DNA of 64,000 nucleotides from Cognatishimia activa (GCF_017798205.1 NZ_CP060010.1:2294001-2358000), one strand, 5' to 3'; shown: positions 35,450 to 44,949, numbered from the stretch's first letter. Notes: generated by a model from the sequence alone, not told the origin. Made by a program: numbers and translations.

Positions 35450-36397
35450 CTAAGCTCTCCACACTTCCGTGCGTTGGCGCTCGGTGATGGCGCGAGACAG
35501 GCTTTGAAACTGAAGCGATACATTTTTGACGAACTGTCGGACCGCTGGCGTTCGGTCATTTTCCGTTTTCATCAGCAGGCCAAGTTCGCGTTTTGGATGC
35601 TGAATGCGGATCGGCAGCGCGTGGATGACCTTGCCAGGGTGCATGAAGACCACCGAATAGGGCAAGACGGTCATAGCGTCCGAGCCCGCGAGAATTGTTA
35701 TGATCGACGACAGGGACCCACCCGAATAACTCACTTTGAAATCAGTGATCCCGATGCTGCGCAACACATCGCGCAAGTCTTGATACAAAGGACTTCCAGC
35801 AGGTTGGGTGATCCACGGGTATTCCGAGATATCCTCCAGTCGCAGGCTCTTTTTGCGCGCGAGCGGATGCCCCGCGCTACAGGCGATCACATTTCGCCCC
35901 TTAAGGAAGGGACGAAATTCAAACCCCTCTGGCACATCCTCATCCAGCATCGGGCATATGCCCAAATCAATCGTGCCCAGCTCCAACCGGTCTATCAGTT
36001 CTGACGCGTACCCATAGCTTTGATCCACACGCACGTCGGGATGGTTTTGCTGAAACCCGGCGATGATATTGGAAATCACCCCATCCATGAAAATCGGAGA
36101 CCCCGCCACGCGCACGCTGCCTGCCTGCCCGCGCGTGAAGCGGTCCACTATGTCTTCGGCGGCTTGGGTCGCCAGATGAATGGCGCGTCCTTCATCGGCC
36201 AGCCTGCGTCCGAGTTCCGTGGGTCTTAGGGGGCGACGCCCTTTCTCAAACAGGGGTTCATTCAGCCGCTGTTCAAGGTTGGACACCACCCGCGAGAGGC
36301 TGGGTTGTGTCTTGCCCAGGGCCAGCGCGCCTTCGCTCAGTCCGCCTTCATCGACGATGGCTGCAAGTATTCTGAGATGGTTTGGGTCTATTTGCAT
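35450..36397 (-). CDS. LysR-family regulator of the hydroxyquinol cluster
   Basis: 315 residues. Helix-turn-helix LSEGALALGKTQPSLSRVVS near residue 20, effector domain from GSVRVAGSPIFMDGVISN. It is transcribed divergently from the maleylacetate reductase gene with an 82-bp gap holding two palindromes, which is the classical layout of a LysR activator for aromatic degradation. The inducer would be the aromatic substrate or an intermediate such as hydroxyquinol (inference). Confidence 0.92.
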   Translation of the reverse strand: MQIDPNHLRILAAIVDEGGLSEGALALGKTQPSLSRVVSNLEQRLNEPLFEKGRRPLRPTELGRRLADEGRAIHLATQAAEDIVDRFTRGQAGSVRVAGSPIFMDGVISNIIAGFQQNHPDVRVDQSYGYASELIDRLELGTIDLGICPMLDEDVPEGFEFRPFLKGRNVIACSAGHPLARKKSLRLEDISEYPWITQPAGSPLYQDLRDVLRSIGITDFKVSYSGGSLSSIITILAGSDAMTVLPYSVVFMHPGKVIHALPIRIQHPKRELGLLMKTENDRTPAVRQFVKNVSLQFQSLSRAITERQRTEVWRA

Positions 36398-36435
36398 ACC
36401 AAAAAGGTATATTGTTGATCGTTAATTTTATCAAC
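36396..36435. promoter_or_regulatory. Two LysR-type palindromes
   Basis: ATACC-N5-GGTAT (36396-36410) overlaps the LysR start codon, and GTTGAT-N10-ATCAAC (36414-36435) lies directly beside it. Both have perfect arms. Paired recognition and activation sites in a divergent gap fit LysR control of both the regulator gene and the catabolic operon. Confidence 0.55.
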
Positions 36436-36479
36436 TTGCGAATTTGTGTCGCCTAGCTTTGCAGCAAGGAGGCCCGAAT

Positions 36480-37547
36480 ATGGCACAAGCGCTTAGACAA
36501 GAAGACTTTGATTCAGTGCGCGTCCGCGACGGCGCTGGACTTCGGTTTGAGGTCGCAGATGAAGTCGCCCGCCTTGGGTGCACGAAGGCCTTGGTGCTGT
36601 CGACACCCCAGCAATGCGATCTCGCGCTCGAGATTTGCGAAGCGCTTGGGGATGCCGCCGCCGGTGTCTATTCCAAGGCAGCAATGCACACGCCGGTGGA
36701 TGTCACCGAGGATGCACTAAGTCATTTGTCTCTGTCCGGTGCCGATTGTTTGGTCGCAGTCGGAGGCGGGTCCACCGTTGGTTTGGGCAAGGCGCTCGCC
36801 TATCGGACGGGCCTGCCGCAGATCACGATCCCCACCACATACGCGGGTAGCGAAGCCACGCCCATTCTTGGGCAAACGGAAAACGGGGTCAAAACGACCC
36901 TCACGGACGCCAAAGTTCTGCCGAGCGTTATTCTTTACGACCCCGAACTTGTCGCCACATTGCCCGTTGGCATGACTGTAACCTCTGGTCTGAACGCGAT
37001 GGCCCATGCCGCCGAAGCGCTTTATGCGGAAAACCGCACGCCCGAGACCACGAATTTGGCGATCCAAGGTTTGAAAGATCTGGCGCAGGGCATGGCGAAA
37101 GTAGTGCAAGCCCCGGACGACCTTGACGCACGCGCACTAACTCAGCGTGGGGCTTGGGCCTGCGGCACTGTGCTTGGTCGCGTTGGCATGGCGCTGCATC
37201 ACAAGCTTTGCCACACATTGGGCGGGACGTTTGATCTGCCCCATGCTGATACGCATGCGATCATTCTGCCGCATGCGATTGCCTATAATGCACGCGCAGC
37301 GGCGGATGAACTTGCCCCAATCACCGAGGTCTTGGGCGGCGAGAACGCAGGGCGGGCGCTCTATGATTTTGGCAAGTCGCTTGGGGCTCCGCTGGCGCTG
37401 AAATCGCTTGGGGTCACCGAGGCCGATCTGGATCACGCGGCCGATCTCGCGGTGCAAAAACCCTATCCAAATCCACAACCCGTGACGCGCGAAGACATCC
37501 GTGCGCTGCTGCAATCAGCTTGGGCCGGAGACGTTCCGGCATTCTAA
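36480..37547 (+). CDS. Maleylacetate reductase (iron-type alcohol dehydrogenase family)
   Basis: 355 residues from ATG 36480 after AAGGAGGCCCGAAT; this matches the usual length of maleylacetate reductases. Cofactor motif GGGSTVGLGKALAYRTGLP near residue 91, IPTTYAGSEATPILGQTE, and the metal-region HHKLCHTLGGTFDLPHADTHA. The family reduces maleylacetate to 3-oxoadipate with NADH. The hydroxyquinol dioxygenase at 44023, which makes maleylacetate, is in the same rightward series, so the function is well supported. First gene of the operon under the LysR at 35450. Confidence 0.92.
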   Translation: MAQALRQEDFDSVRVRDGAGLRFEVADEVARLGCTKALVLSTPQQCDLALEICEALGDAAAGVYSKAAMHTPVDVTEDALSHLSLSGADCLVAVGGGSTVGLGKALAYRTGLPQITIPTTYAGSEATPILGQTENGVKTTLTDAKVLPSVILYDPELVATLPVGMTVTSGLNAMAHAAEALYAENRTPETTNLAIQGLKDLAQGMAKVVQAPDDLDARALTQRGAWACGTVLGRVGMALHHKLCHTLGGTFDLPHADTHAIILPHAIAYNARAAADELAPITEVLGGENAGRALYDFGKSLGAPLALKSLGVTEADLDHAADLAVQKPYPNPQPVTREDIRALLQSAWAGDVPAF

Positions 37548-37574
37548 GACCACGTCATTTTGGGAGGAAAGACG

Positions 37575-38849
37575 ATGATCACCAGACGTAAACTACTCAA
37601 GACATCCGCGGCGAGCGGTCTGACTCTGGCCGCCGGTGGCCTTGCCGCCCCGGCGCTGGCGATGGGCGCAAAGATCAAGCTGGGCTATGTCAGCCCGCAA
37701 TCCGGTCCTTTGGCGGCATTTTCCGAGGCGGATAGCTTTATCATCAATGGCTTTATGAATTCCGCCGTCGGTGGGGATTTTGAAGTCATCGTCAAGGACA
37801 GCCAGTCCAACCCCAACCGCGCTGCCGAAGTCGCCAAAGAGCTCATCTTGGACGACGAGATCGACATGATGCTCGTGGCCTCGACGCCTGAAACAACCAA
37901 CCCGGTCGCGACGACCTGTGAGGCCGAGGAAATCCCTGTGATCTCGACCGTTGCGCCGTGGCAGCCTTATTTCATTGGCCAGCAGGGCAACCCCGGCGAT
38001 CCGGGATCCTGGGAGCCGTTTGAATACTCGTTCCACTTCTTCTGGGGGCTTGAGGACGTGATCTCTGTTTTCACTGCCATGTGGAACCAGCTCGATACCA
38101 ACAAGCAGGTCGGCGGGCTGTTCCCGAATGACGGGGACGGCAATGCATGGGGTGATCCAAATGTTGGCTTCCCACCCGCCTTGGCCGCCCAAGGCTATGG
38201 TCTGACAGATCCGGGCCGCTATCAGAACCTGACGGATGATTTCACGGCGCAGATCAATGCCTTTAAACAGGCCAATGCCGACATCATCACAGGCGTGCCG
38301 ATCCCGCCGGACTTCACCACCTTCTGGACCCAGATGAAGCAGCAGGGCTTTACGCCGAAAGCCGCCTCTATTGGCAAGGCGATCCTCTTCCCGCAAGCGG
38401 TCGAGGCGCTGGGCGATCAGGGTCATAACCTGTCTTCCGAGGTCTGGTGGTCTCCGAGCCATCCGTTCGCCTCATCCCTGACCGGCCAATCCGCCGGAGA
38501 CCTCGCAGGGGCCTATACCGCAGCCACAGGCAAGCAATGGACCCAGCCGATCGGCTTTGTGCATGCGCTGTTTGAGATGGCGGCCAATGTTATGGGGCGC
38601 GTGGATGACACAGGCGACGCGGATGCTGTGGCCGAAGCCATTGCCGCAACCGAGCTGCAGTCCATCGTCGGACGTATCGCCTTTGACGGCGCAGGTCTGC
38701 CGCCGTTTGCGGCCAAGAACGTGGCGAAAACCCCGCTGGTGGGTGGCCAATGGCGTCTGAAAGACGGCGGTGGCTATGACCTCGTGATCGTGGACAATTC
38801 TGATCATCCAAACATCCCGACCGGCGGGTCGATGGAAGCGATCAGTTAA
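37575..38849 (+). CDS. Branched-chain-amino-acid-type binding protein with Tat signal
   Basis: 424 residues from ATG 37575 after GGGAGGAAAGACG. The leader ITRRKLLKTSAASGLTLAAG ends in PALA near residue 31 and has twin arginines, so it is probably exported folded by Tat. The mature part has the type I periplasmic-binding pattern of Liv/urea/aromatic-acid binding proteins (KLGYVSPQSGPLAAFSEAD, NPNRAAEVAKELILDDEIDM). With the LivGFHM-type genes behind it, it likely captures the aromatic growth substrate rather than an amino acid. A hairpin follows the gene. Confidence 0.92.
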   Translation: MITRRKLLKTSAASGLTLAAGGLAAPALAMGAKIKLGYVSPQSGPLAAFSEADSFIINGFMNSAVGGDFEVIVKDSQSNPNRAAEVAKELILDDEIDMMLVASTPETTNPVATTCEAEEIPVISTVAPWQPYFIGQQGNPGDPGSWEPFEYSFHFFWGLEDVISVFTAMWNQLDTNKQVGGLFPNDGDGNAWGDPNVGFPPALAAQGYGLTDPGRYQNLTDDFTAQINAFKQANADIITGVPIPPDFTTFWTQMKQQGFTPKAASIGKAILFPQAVEALGDQGHNLSSEVWWSPSHPFASSLTGQSAGDLAGAYTAATGKQWTQPIGFVHALFEMAANVMGRVDDTGDADAVAEAIAATELQSIVGRIAFDGAGLPPFAAKNVAKTPLVGGQWRLKDGGGYDLVIVDNSDHPNIPTGGSMEAIS

Positions 38850-38862
38850 GCTTCTCCTCCTT

Positions 38863-38889
38863 TGCGGCGCGCGAGTTGTGCGCGTCGCA
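38863..38889 (+). terminator. Hairpin after binding-protein gene (Liv-type system)
   Basis: TGCGGCGCGC (38863-38872) pairs with GCGCGTCGCA (38880-38889), one G-T pair, around GAGTTGT. It lies 14 bp after the stop and before the ATPase gene, without a U-tract. Same position as in three other transport operons of this window. Confidence 0.5.
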
Positions 38890-38913
38890 GTCCTTTCTTC
38901 ACTGGGAATTCCT

Positions 38914-39633
38914 ATGTCGATTTTGGCGCTCAAAAACGTATCCAAAAGCTTTGGAGCCTTGAAGGTGACAGACAGCGCGAGCTTTGATGTCCCGCAGGGG
39001 CAGGCTTTGGGGATCATCGGGCCGAATGGAGCCGGGAAATCTACGCTGTTCAACCTGATCACCGGCAACCTTAAAGCGGATGAAGGTTCGATCCATTTCG
39101 ATGGGCGCGACGTCACCAATGTTTCGGCGATGGAGCGCTGTCTGACGGGGATTGGGCGTTCGTTTCAAATCCCGCAACCCTTTGAGAAGATGACGGTTTA
39201 TGAAAACCTTTTGGTCGCCGCCACCCATGGTCGCAACCAATCCGAGGGTGAAGTTCAGCAAGCCTGCGCCACGGTTCTTGAACAAACCGAGATGTTGCGG
39301 CGAGCGAATACACCGGCAGGGCAGCTCAGCCTTTTAGAACGCAAACGGCTAGAGCTGGCACGCGCCATGGCGACGGAACCGAGGCTCTTGCTGCTGGATG
39401 AAATCGCTGGCGGTCTGACCGAAGGTGAATGCCAAGCGCTGATCCAGACCATCAAAGACATTCACGCCCAGGGCGTCACGATCATCTGGATCGAACATGT
39501 GCTGCATGCGCTCACTTCTGTGGTCGAACGGCTCTTGGTTCTGGACTTTGGCAAGGTGATCGGCATCGGAGACCCCGACGAGATCATGGCCAGCCGCGAA
39601 GTCAAAGAAATCTATCTGGGGATTGATGTCTGA
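38914..39633 (+). CDS. LivG-type ABC ATPase
   Basis: 239 residues from ATG 38914. Walker A GPNGAGKSTLF near residue 36, Q-loop RSFQIPQPFEKMTV, signature region LSLLERKRLELA (LSLLE in place of LSGGQ, as common in LivG relatives), Walker B RLLLLDEIAGGLT and switch WIEHVLHALT. The usual Glu after Walker B Asp is present. It powers the Liv-type importer together with the LivF-type protein; stop and next start overlap (TGATG). Confidence 0.93.
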   Translation: MSILALKNVSKSFGALKVTDSASFDVPQGQALGIIGPNGAGKSTLFNLITGNLKADEGSIHFDGRDVTNVSAMERCLTGIGRSFQIPQPFEKMTVYENLLVAATHGRNQSEGEVQQACATVLEQTEMLRRANTPAGQLSLLERKRLELARAMATEPRLLLLDEIAGGLTEGECQALIQTIKDIHAQGVTIIWIEHVLHALTSVVERLLVLDFGKVIGIGDPDEIMASREVKEIYLGIDV

Positions 39634-40340
39634 TGGCCTTGCTCGCAACCCATAATCTGACCGCCCATTATGGCGACTTCCAAGCGCTTTTTGGTGTGGA
39701 TATCGAAATCAACGAGGCCGAGACCATCGCCATCATCGGCGCGAATGGGGCAGGGAAGACGACCCTCATGCGCTCGATCTCGGGCGTGCTGCGCAATGGC
39801 CCCCAGATGGTACGCCTTGAGGCCGCCGAGATCGGAAGAGCCCCCGCTGATGAGATCATGGCGCAGGGTGTTTCCATGGTGCCTGAAGGGCGCAAGCTCT
39901 TTCCGTCTTTGACCGTCGAAGAGAACCTTTTGATCGGCACCTACGGGCGTAAGATCGATGGGCATTGGACGCTTGAAACGATCTACGATCTCTTTCCGAT
40001 CCTAAAAGAGCGGCGCAATTCGCCCGGCACAGCTCTGTCTGGCGGACAACAGCAGATGGTCGCGATTGGCCGCGCGTTGATGTCCAACCCTCGGGTCTTG
40101 CTCTGTGACGAGATCAGCCTCGGCCTCGCGCCGGTGGTGATCAAGGATATCTACAAGAGCATTCCCAAAATCAAAGCCGCCGGGGCCAGCCTGATCGTCG
40201 TCGAGCAAGACATCGGCCAAGCTATGGCCGTCGCGGACCGCGTCTATTGCATGATGGAAGGCCGCATCACCCTGTCGGGCCGCCCAGACGAGCTCAGCCG
40301 CGACGACATCCACAACGCATATTTCGGAGCAAGCCATTGA
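39633..40340 (+). CDS. LivF-type ABC ATPase
   Basis: 235 residues. Walker A GANGAGKTTLMRS, Q-loop MVPEGRKLFPSLTV, signature LSGGQQQMVAIGRAL, Walker B VLLCDEISLGLAP and switch VEQDIGQAMAVADRVY. Partner of the LivG-type ATPase. It overlaps the next gene by TTGA, so the four transporter parts are made together. Confidence 0.94.
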   Translation: MALLATHNLTAHYGDFQALFGVDIEINEAETIAIIGANGAGKTTLMRSISGVLRNGPQMVRLEAAEIGRAPADEIMAQGVSMVPEGRKLFPSLTVEENLLIGTYGRKIDGHWTLETIYDLFPILKERRNSPGTALSGGQQQMVAIGRALMSNPRVLLCDEISLGLAPVVIKDIYKSIPKIKAAGASLIVVEQDIGQAMAVADRVYCMMEGRITLSGRPDELSRDDIHNAYFGASH

Positions 40341-41200
40341 TCTGGATCGACACACTCGTTCAAGGCGTCCTGCTGGGAGGGCTCTATGCGCTCTTTGCAG
40401 CCGGGCTAAGCCTCGTTTTTGGCATCATGCGGCTGGTCAATCTGGCGCATGGGGATCTGATCGTGATGGGGGCCTATCTGATCCTCGTCCTCGTGACGCT
40501 CTTGGGGCTGTCGCCCTTTGTGGCGTTGCTGATCGCCATGCCGCTGATGTTCGCACTAGGGTGGGTGCTGCAGAAGTTCCTGCTGAACCGCACTCTGGGC
40601 GATGACATCCTGCCGCCGCTGCTGGTGACATTCGGCCTGTCGATTGTCCTGCAAAACGCATTGCTCGAAGGGTTTTCTGCCGATAGCCAACGGCTGCCGA
40701 CGGATGCTCTGACCACGGCCTCTGTGTCGCTGGGGCCTGTGACTGTCGGTGTCATGCCGCTTTTGACCTTTGCCTCGGCCATCGTGGTGATCGTCGGTCT
40801 CAACCAACTGTTTTACCGCACCTCTCTGGGCCGCGCCTTCCGCGCCACCTCGGATGATGCGGTGACAGCCAGCCTCATGGGCATCAAGCCCGCCAATATC
40901 TTTGCCACCGCTACCGGGCTCGCGCTGGTCATCGTCGCCATCGCAGCGATCTACCTTGGCCTGCGCGCCAATTTCGACCCGAGCGTTGGCCCCGCGCGCC
41001 TGATCTATGCCTTTGAAGCGGTCATCATCGGAGGCCTCGGTTCGCTCTGGGGCACGCTGATCGGTGGCATCTTTATCGGCGTAGCCCAAACCGTGGGCGC
41101 GGCGATCAATCCCGAGTGGCAGATCCTCTCGGGCCATCTGGCGTTCCTCGCGGTGCTGCTTGTGCGTCCGCGTGGACTTTTCCCAAGGGCGCATGACTGA
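40337..41200 (+). CDS. LivH-type ABC permease
   Basis: 287 residues from TTG 40337, which overlaps the LivF stop and has GGAGC upstream; the protein then begins MIWIDTLVQGVLLGGLYALF, exactly where LivH proteins normally start. About eight membrane helices. Family motifs: LSLVFGIMRLVNLAHGDL near residue 28, RTSLGRAFRATSDDAVTASL, and YAFEAVIIGGLGSLWGTLIG near the end. It joins the LivM-type protein to form the channel. Confidence 0.93.
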   Translation: MIWIDTLVQGVLLGGLYALFAAGLSLVFGIMRLVNLAHGDLIVMGAYLILVLVTLLGLSPFVALLIAMPLMFALGWVLQKFLLNRTLGDDILPPLLVTFGLSIVLQNALLEGFSADSQRLPTDALTTASVSLGPVTVGVMPLLTFASAIVVIVGLNQLFYRTSLGRAFRATSDDAVTASLMGIKPANIFATATGLALVIVAIAAIYLGLRANFDPSVGPARLIYAFEAVIIGGLGSLWGTLIGGIFIGVAQTVGAAINPEWQILSGHLAFLAVLLVRPRGLFPRAHD

Positions 41201-42258
41201 TGAACACCTATGTCGTAGAAACCCGCACCCGCGCGTCCAATGTGACGGCTCTGCTTGGCGCAGCCCTCGTGATCGCGCTGATCCTTCTGCCACTTTACGC
41301 AGGGCGCAGCACCATTCAGGATATGTTCTTTATCCTGACCATGCTGGTTCTGGCCCAGTTCTGGAATCTGCTTGCAGGCTACGGCGGGCTGGTGAGCATC
41401 GGCCAGCAGGCCTTTGTCGGCATGGGCGCCTATGCGCTTTTCGGAGGCGTCATTCTTGCGGGCATGGATCCGGTTCCAGCGATCCTTCTATCCGGCGTCG
41501 CAGCCTTGGTGATCGCGATCCCGACCGCCTTCTTTGCCTTCCGCCTGCAAGGGGCCTATTTCGCCATCGGCACTTGGGTCATCGCCGAAGTCTTTCGCCT
41601 TTTGCTGGCCCAATGGAAAACGCTGGGCGGGGGAACGGGCACGTCTTTGCCGCGCTCGGCCACCAAGGACATGTGGTTTGTCGATGCGATCAAAGCGCTG
41701 TTGGGCGTCAAGACGTCAGCCGCGCGTGATATTCTTGCCTATTGGCTGGCTCTGCTGCTCGCTTTGGCGACCATCGGCGGCATTTATTGGCTGCTGCGCA
41801 CCCGCAGAGGCCTCGCCTTGGCCGCCGTACGCGACAACACCGAAGCCGCTAAATCCGTCGGTGTGGATGCCGGTCGCATGAAATGGATGGTCTTTCTGAC
41901 CTCTGCTTTCGGAACCGGCCTCGCCGGAGGTCTCATCTATATGCAAAAGGCCCGGATCTCACCGGATGCGGCCTTCTCCGTCACCGACTGGACCGCCTAT
42001 GTGATCTTTATCGTCGTGATCGGAGGCATCGGCACAATCGAAGGCCCGATCCTTGGCGTGCTGATCTTCTTTGCCCTGCAATCGCTGCTTGCGGACTTTG
42101 GCAGCTGGTATCTGCTCAGCCTTGGCGTCCTTGCGATTGCCATCATGCTTATCGCCCCGCGCGGCATCTGGGGGCTGATTTCCGAACGCACGGGGCTGCA
42201 ACTTTTCCCAATTCGACGTCGCCTGAAGGGCGGCCAACTAGATAACCTGGAGGACTAA
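41200..42258 (+). CDS. LivM-type ABC permease
   Basis: 352 residues, about nine membrane helices. LivM features: AQFWNLLAGYGGLVSIGQQA near residue 47, TRRGLALAAVRDNTEAAKSV (cytoplasmic coupling loop) near residue 204, and VIGGIGTIEGPILGVLIFF near 275. A loop of about 30 residues (PRSATKDMWFVDAIKALLGV) lies between central helices. Start overlaps the LivH stop (TGATG), and GGAGGAC before the next gene lies over this gene's end. Confidence 0.93.
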   Translation: MNTYVVETRTRASNVTALLGAALVIALILLPLYAGRSTIQDMFFILTMLVLAQFWNLLAGYGGLVSIGQQAFVGMGAYALFGGVILAGMDPVPAILLSGVAALVIAIPTAFFAFRLQGAYFAIGTWVIAEVFRLLLAQWKTLGGGTGTSLPRSATKDMWFVDAIKALLGVKTSAARDILAYWLALLLALATIGGIYWLLRTRRGLALAAVRDNTEAAKSVGVDAGRMKWMVFLTSAFGTGLAGGLIYMQKARISPDAAFSVTDWTAYVIFIVVIGGIGTIEGPILGVLIFFALQSLLADFGSWYLLSLGVLAIAIMLIAPRGIWGLISERTGLQLFPIRRRLKGGQLDNLED

Positions 42259-42260
42259 CC

Positions 42261-44015
42261 ATGGCCGATATGACCACAGATGTTTTGATCATTGGAACGG
42301 GGCCTGCGGGCTCGGCCACGGCGGCGCTGTTGTCGACCTATGGCATCGAAAATATGGCCATCAACCGCTATCGCTGGCTGGCCAATACCCCGCGCGCGCA
42401 TATCACCAACCAGCGCACGATGGAGGTCCTGCGGGATTTGGGGCGAGAGGTCGAGGACGAGGCCTATATGCACGCAGCAGGCCAGGATCTGATGGGCGAG
42501 AACGTCTTTTGCGAAAGTCTAGCCGGCGAAGAGATCGGCCGGATGAAAAGCTGGGGCACGCATCCTCTGTCAAAGGCCGAGCATCTGCTGAGCAGCCCGA
42601 CCTTCATGAACGATCTGCCGCAAACCTTTATGGAACCTTTGCTGTTCAAAACCGCCTGCTCACGCGGCACCCAAGCACGCATGAGCACGGAATACCTGAG
42701 CCACGAGCAGGATGCCGAGGGGGTCACGACCACCTGTCTGGACCGCCTGTCTGGCAAGGAATTCACCATCCGCTCGAAATATCTGGTTGGTGCGGATGGC
42801 GGCAATTCCCTCGTGGCCTCAAACGAAGGTCTTGAGATTTCGGGCGCAATGGGTGTCGGCGGGTCGATGAACATTCTGTTCAAAGCCGACCTCAGCAAAT
42901 ACGTCGCGCATCGCCCCTCGGTGCTTTACTGGGTCATGCAGCCCGGCGCGGATGTGGGCGGGATCGGCATGGGGCTTGTACGGATGGTGCGGCCTTGGAA
43001 CGAATGGCTGATCGTTTGGGGCTATGACATCAATGAACCCGCGCCTGAAGTCGACGAGAAAATGGCCACCGATGTGGCACGGCAGTTGGTCGGGGATCCG
43101 GAGCTAGAGATCGAACTCATCAGCGCCAACACCTGGACCGTGAACAACGCCTATGCCGAAAAGATGTCGAGCGGTCGCGTCTTTATCATGGGCGATGCTG
43201 CCCATCGTCACCCGCCGTCCAATGGGTTGGGTTCGAATACTTCTATTCAGGACTCCTTCAACCTTGCTTGGAAGCTGGCGGCGGTGCTGAAAGGCGAGGC
43301 CGGAGAGCGTCTGCTGGAGAGCTACAACACAGAGCGCGCGCCCGTGGCGAAGCAGATCGTCACTCGCGCGAACCAGTCGATTGCCGAGTTCGGCCCGATC
43401 TTTGAGGCCTTGGGCATGACCGGCGGCACGGATGTCGAAAAGATCAAAGCCAATATGGACGCGCGCTGTGGCACGACAGCAGCCGCCGAAGAGCAACGCG
43501 CCGCGCTGCGCGATGCCATAGCGTTCAAGAAATACGAATTCGATGCTCACGGTGTCGAGATGAACCAACGCTATAAATCAGATGCCATCGTCACTGATGG
43601 GCAGATGGAACCGGATTTCGCGCTAGACGCGGATCTGCACTATCAGCCCACCACATGGCCCGGCGCGCGGATCCCACATGCCTGGCTCTTTGATGCAGAA
43701 GGAGGCAAGCACTCGACGCTCGATATCACCGGAGGCGGCAGCTTTACCCTGCTTACGGGGCTGGGTGGCGAAGCTTGGGTAGAGGCCGCCGCCAAGGTCA
43801 GTGCGGCGCTTGGCATCACGCTGAAGGCCCATGTGATCGGACCGCGTCAAACCTATGTTGATCACGTCGGCGACTGGGCCCGTGCCCGCGAAATAGGGGA
43901 CTCTGGTTGCATCCTTGTGCGCCCAGACCAGCATGTCTGCTGGCGTCAGGAAGCGCTCGCGGATAATCCTGAAGCAGAGCTGACCCGGGTTATGTCCCAA
44001 ATTCTAGCGAAGTGA
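42261..44015 (+). CDS. FAD-dependent phenol-type monooxygenase (TfdB/MhpA family)
   Basis: 584 residues, the length of single-component phenol hydroxylases such as 2,4-dichlorophenol hydroxylase. FAD motif IIGTGPAGSATAALL at the N-terminus, DG-type motif YLVGADGGNSLVA near residue 178, and the second FAD motif IMGDAAHRHPPSNGLGSNTS near residue 311. The C-terminal 130 residues form a thioredoxin-like domain (LLTGLGGEAW through SGCILVRPDQHVCWR). It should use NAD(P)H and O2 to add a hydroxyl group ortho to an existing one, yielding hydroxyquinol for the next enzyme. Starting compound (resorcinol-like or substituted phenol) is not determined. 7 bp before the dioxygenase gene. Confidence 0.9.
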   Translation: MADMTTDVLIIGTGPAGSATAALLSTYGIENMAINRYRWLANTPRAHITNQRTMEVLRDLGREVEDEAYMHAAGQDLMGENVFCESLAGEEIGRMKSWGTHPLSKAEHLLSSPTFMNDLPQTFMEPLLFKTACSRGTQARMSTEYLSHEQDAEGVTTTCLDRLSGKEFTIRSKYLVGADGGNSLVASNEGLEISGAMGVGGSMNILFKADLSKYVAHRPSVLYWVMQPGADVGGIGMGLVRMVRPWNEWLIVWGYDINEPAPEVDEKMATDVARQLVGDPELEIELISANTWTVNNAYAEKMSSGRVFIMGDAAHRHPPSNGLGSNTSIQDSFNLAWKLAAVLKGEAGERLLESYNTERAPVAKQIVTRANQSIAEFGPIFEALGMTGGTDVEKIKANMDARCGTTAAAEEQRAALRDAIAFKKYEFDAHGVEMNQRYKSDAIVTDGQMEPDFALDADLHYQPTTWPGARIPHAWLFDAEGGKHSTLDITGGGSFTLLTGLGGEAWVEAAAKVSAALGITLKAHVIGPRQTYVDHVGDWARAREIGDSGCILVRPDQHVCWRQEALADNPEAELTRVMSQILAK

Positions 44016-44022
44016 GGCTAAG

Positions 44023-44904
44023 ATGAGCGAAGTAAACAAAGGCTATTTCACCGAAGAAAACTCGGCCGACGTCGTGATCAGCCGCATCGCGGACAGCACA
44101 GAGCCTCGTTTGGCCGAGGTCATCTCGGTGATCACCAAACACCTCCATGCCGCCGTGAAAGAGATCGAACCGACACAAGACGAGTGGCTGACCGCGATCA
44201 AGTTCCTGACCGAGACAGGGCATAAGTCAGACGACTGGCGGCAGGAATACATTTTGCTCAGCGACATTTTTGGCGTCTCGATGCTGGTCGATGCGATCAA
44301 CAACCGCAAACCCTCGGGCGCGTCTGAGTCCACGGTTCTTGGCCCGTTTCACGTGCCAGATGTGCCCGAACTGCCAATGGGCGCAAATATCTGTCTGGAT
44401 GGCAAAGGGCACCCTATGTTGATCAAAGGACGGATCCTGAACACTGCGGGTGAGCCCATCGCGAATGCCAAGATAGATGTCTGGCAAACCAACGATGACG
44501 GGTTTTATGATGTACAGCAAAAGGGCATCCAACCTGATTTCAACCTGCGCGGTGTGTTCCGCACCGGAGCGGATGGCACTTATCACTTCTGGGGCGCCAA
44601 ACCGCGGTTTTATCCGATCCCAGATGATGGCCCTGTTGGCAAACTCTTGGGCAGCCTTGGTCGGCATCCTTTCCGCCCGGCCCATCTTCATTACATTCTG
44701 GAAGCCGACGGGTATGAGACGCTGGTCACGCATATTTTTGACCCTGACGATGAGTACATCCATTCCGACGCAGTCTTTGGCGTAAAGGAAAGTCTGCTGG
44801 CCAAGTTCGATCTGATCGAGGATCCAGAACGCATCGCCGCTGAACACCCAGACGGGGCGTTCTACGAAGTCATACATGATTTTGTCCTAGCGCCGGACGC
44901 GTGA
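44023..44904 (+). CDS. Hydroxyquinol 1,2-dioxygenase (intradiol)
   Basis: 293 residues, typical for hydroxyquinol dioxygenases. The N-terminal helical dimerisation region (about 1-100) is followed by the intradiol core: VLGPFHVPD, IDVWQTNDDGFYD (first Tyr region), RFYPIPDDGPVGKLL (Fe-ligand Tyr) and RPAHLHYILEADGY with the two Fe-ligand His. It opens 1,2,4-trihydroxybenzene to maleylacetate, the substrate of the reductase at 36480. Catechol dioxygenase is an alternative, but the maleylacetate reductase in the same cluster supports hydroxyquinol. Confidence 0.92.
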   Translation: MSEVNKGYFTEENSADVVISRIADSTEPRLAEVISVITKHLHAAVKEIEPTQDEWLTAIKFLTETGHKSDDWRQEYILLSDIFGVSMLVDAINNRKPSGASESTVLGPFHVPDVPELPMGANICLDGKGHPMLIKGRILNTAGEPIANAKIDVWQTNDDGFYDVQQKGIQPDFNLRGVFRTGADGTYHFWGAKPRFYPIPDDGPVGKLLGSLGRHPFRPAHLHYILEADGYETLVTHIFDPDDEYIHSDAVFGVKESLLAKFDLIEDPERIAAEHPDGAFYEVIHDFVLAPDA

Positions 44905-44917
44905 TAGAGGCAGGTCG

Positions 44918-44949
44918 TTGTACCCGCGAGACTGTTTGAGCGGGTACAA
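44918..44949 (+). terminator. Inverted repeat after the hydroxyquinol operon
   Basis: TTGTACCCGC and GCGGGTACAA, a perfect 10-bp stem over a 12-nt loop, 13 bp after the dioxygenase stop. No U-run follows, so it is a hairpin of likely terminating or stabilising function. Confidence 0.5.
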
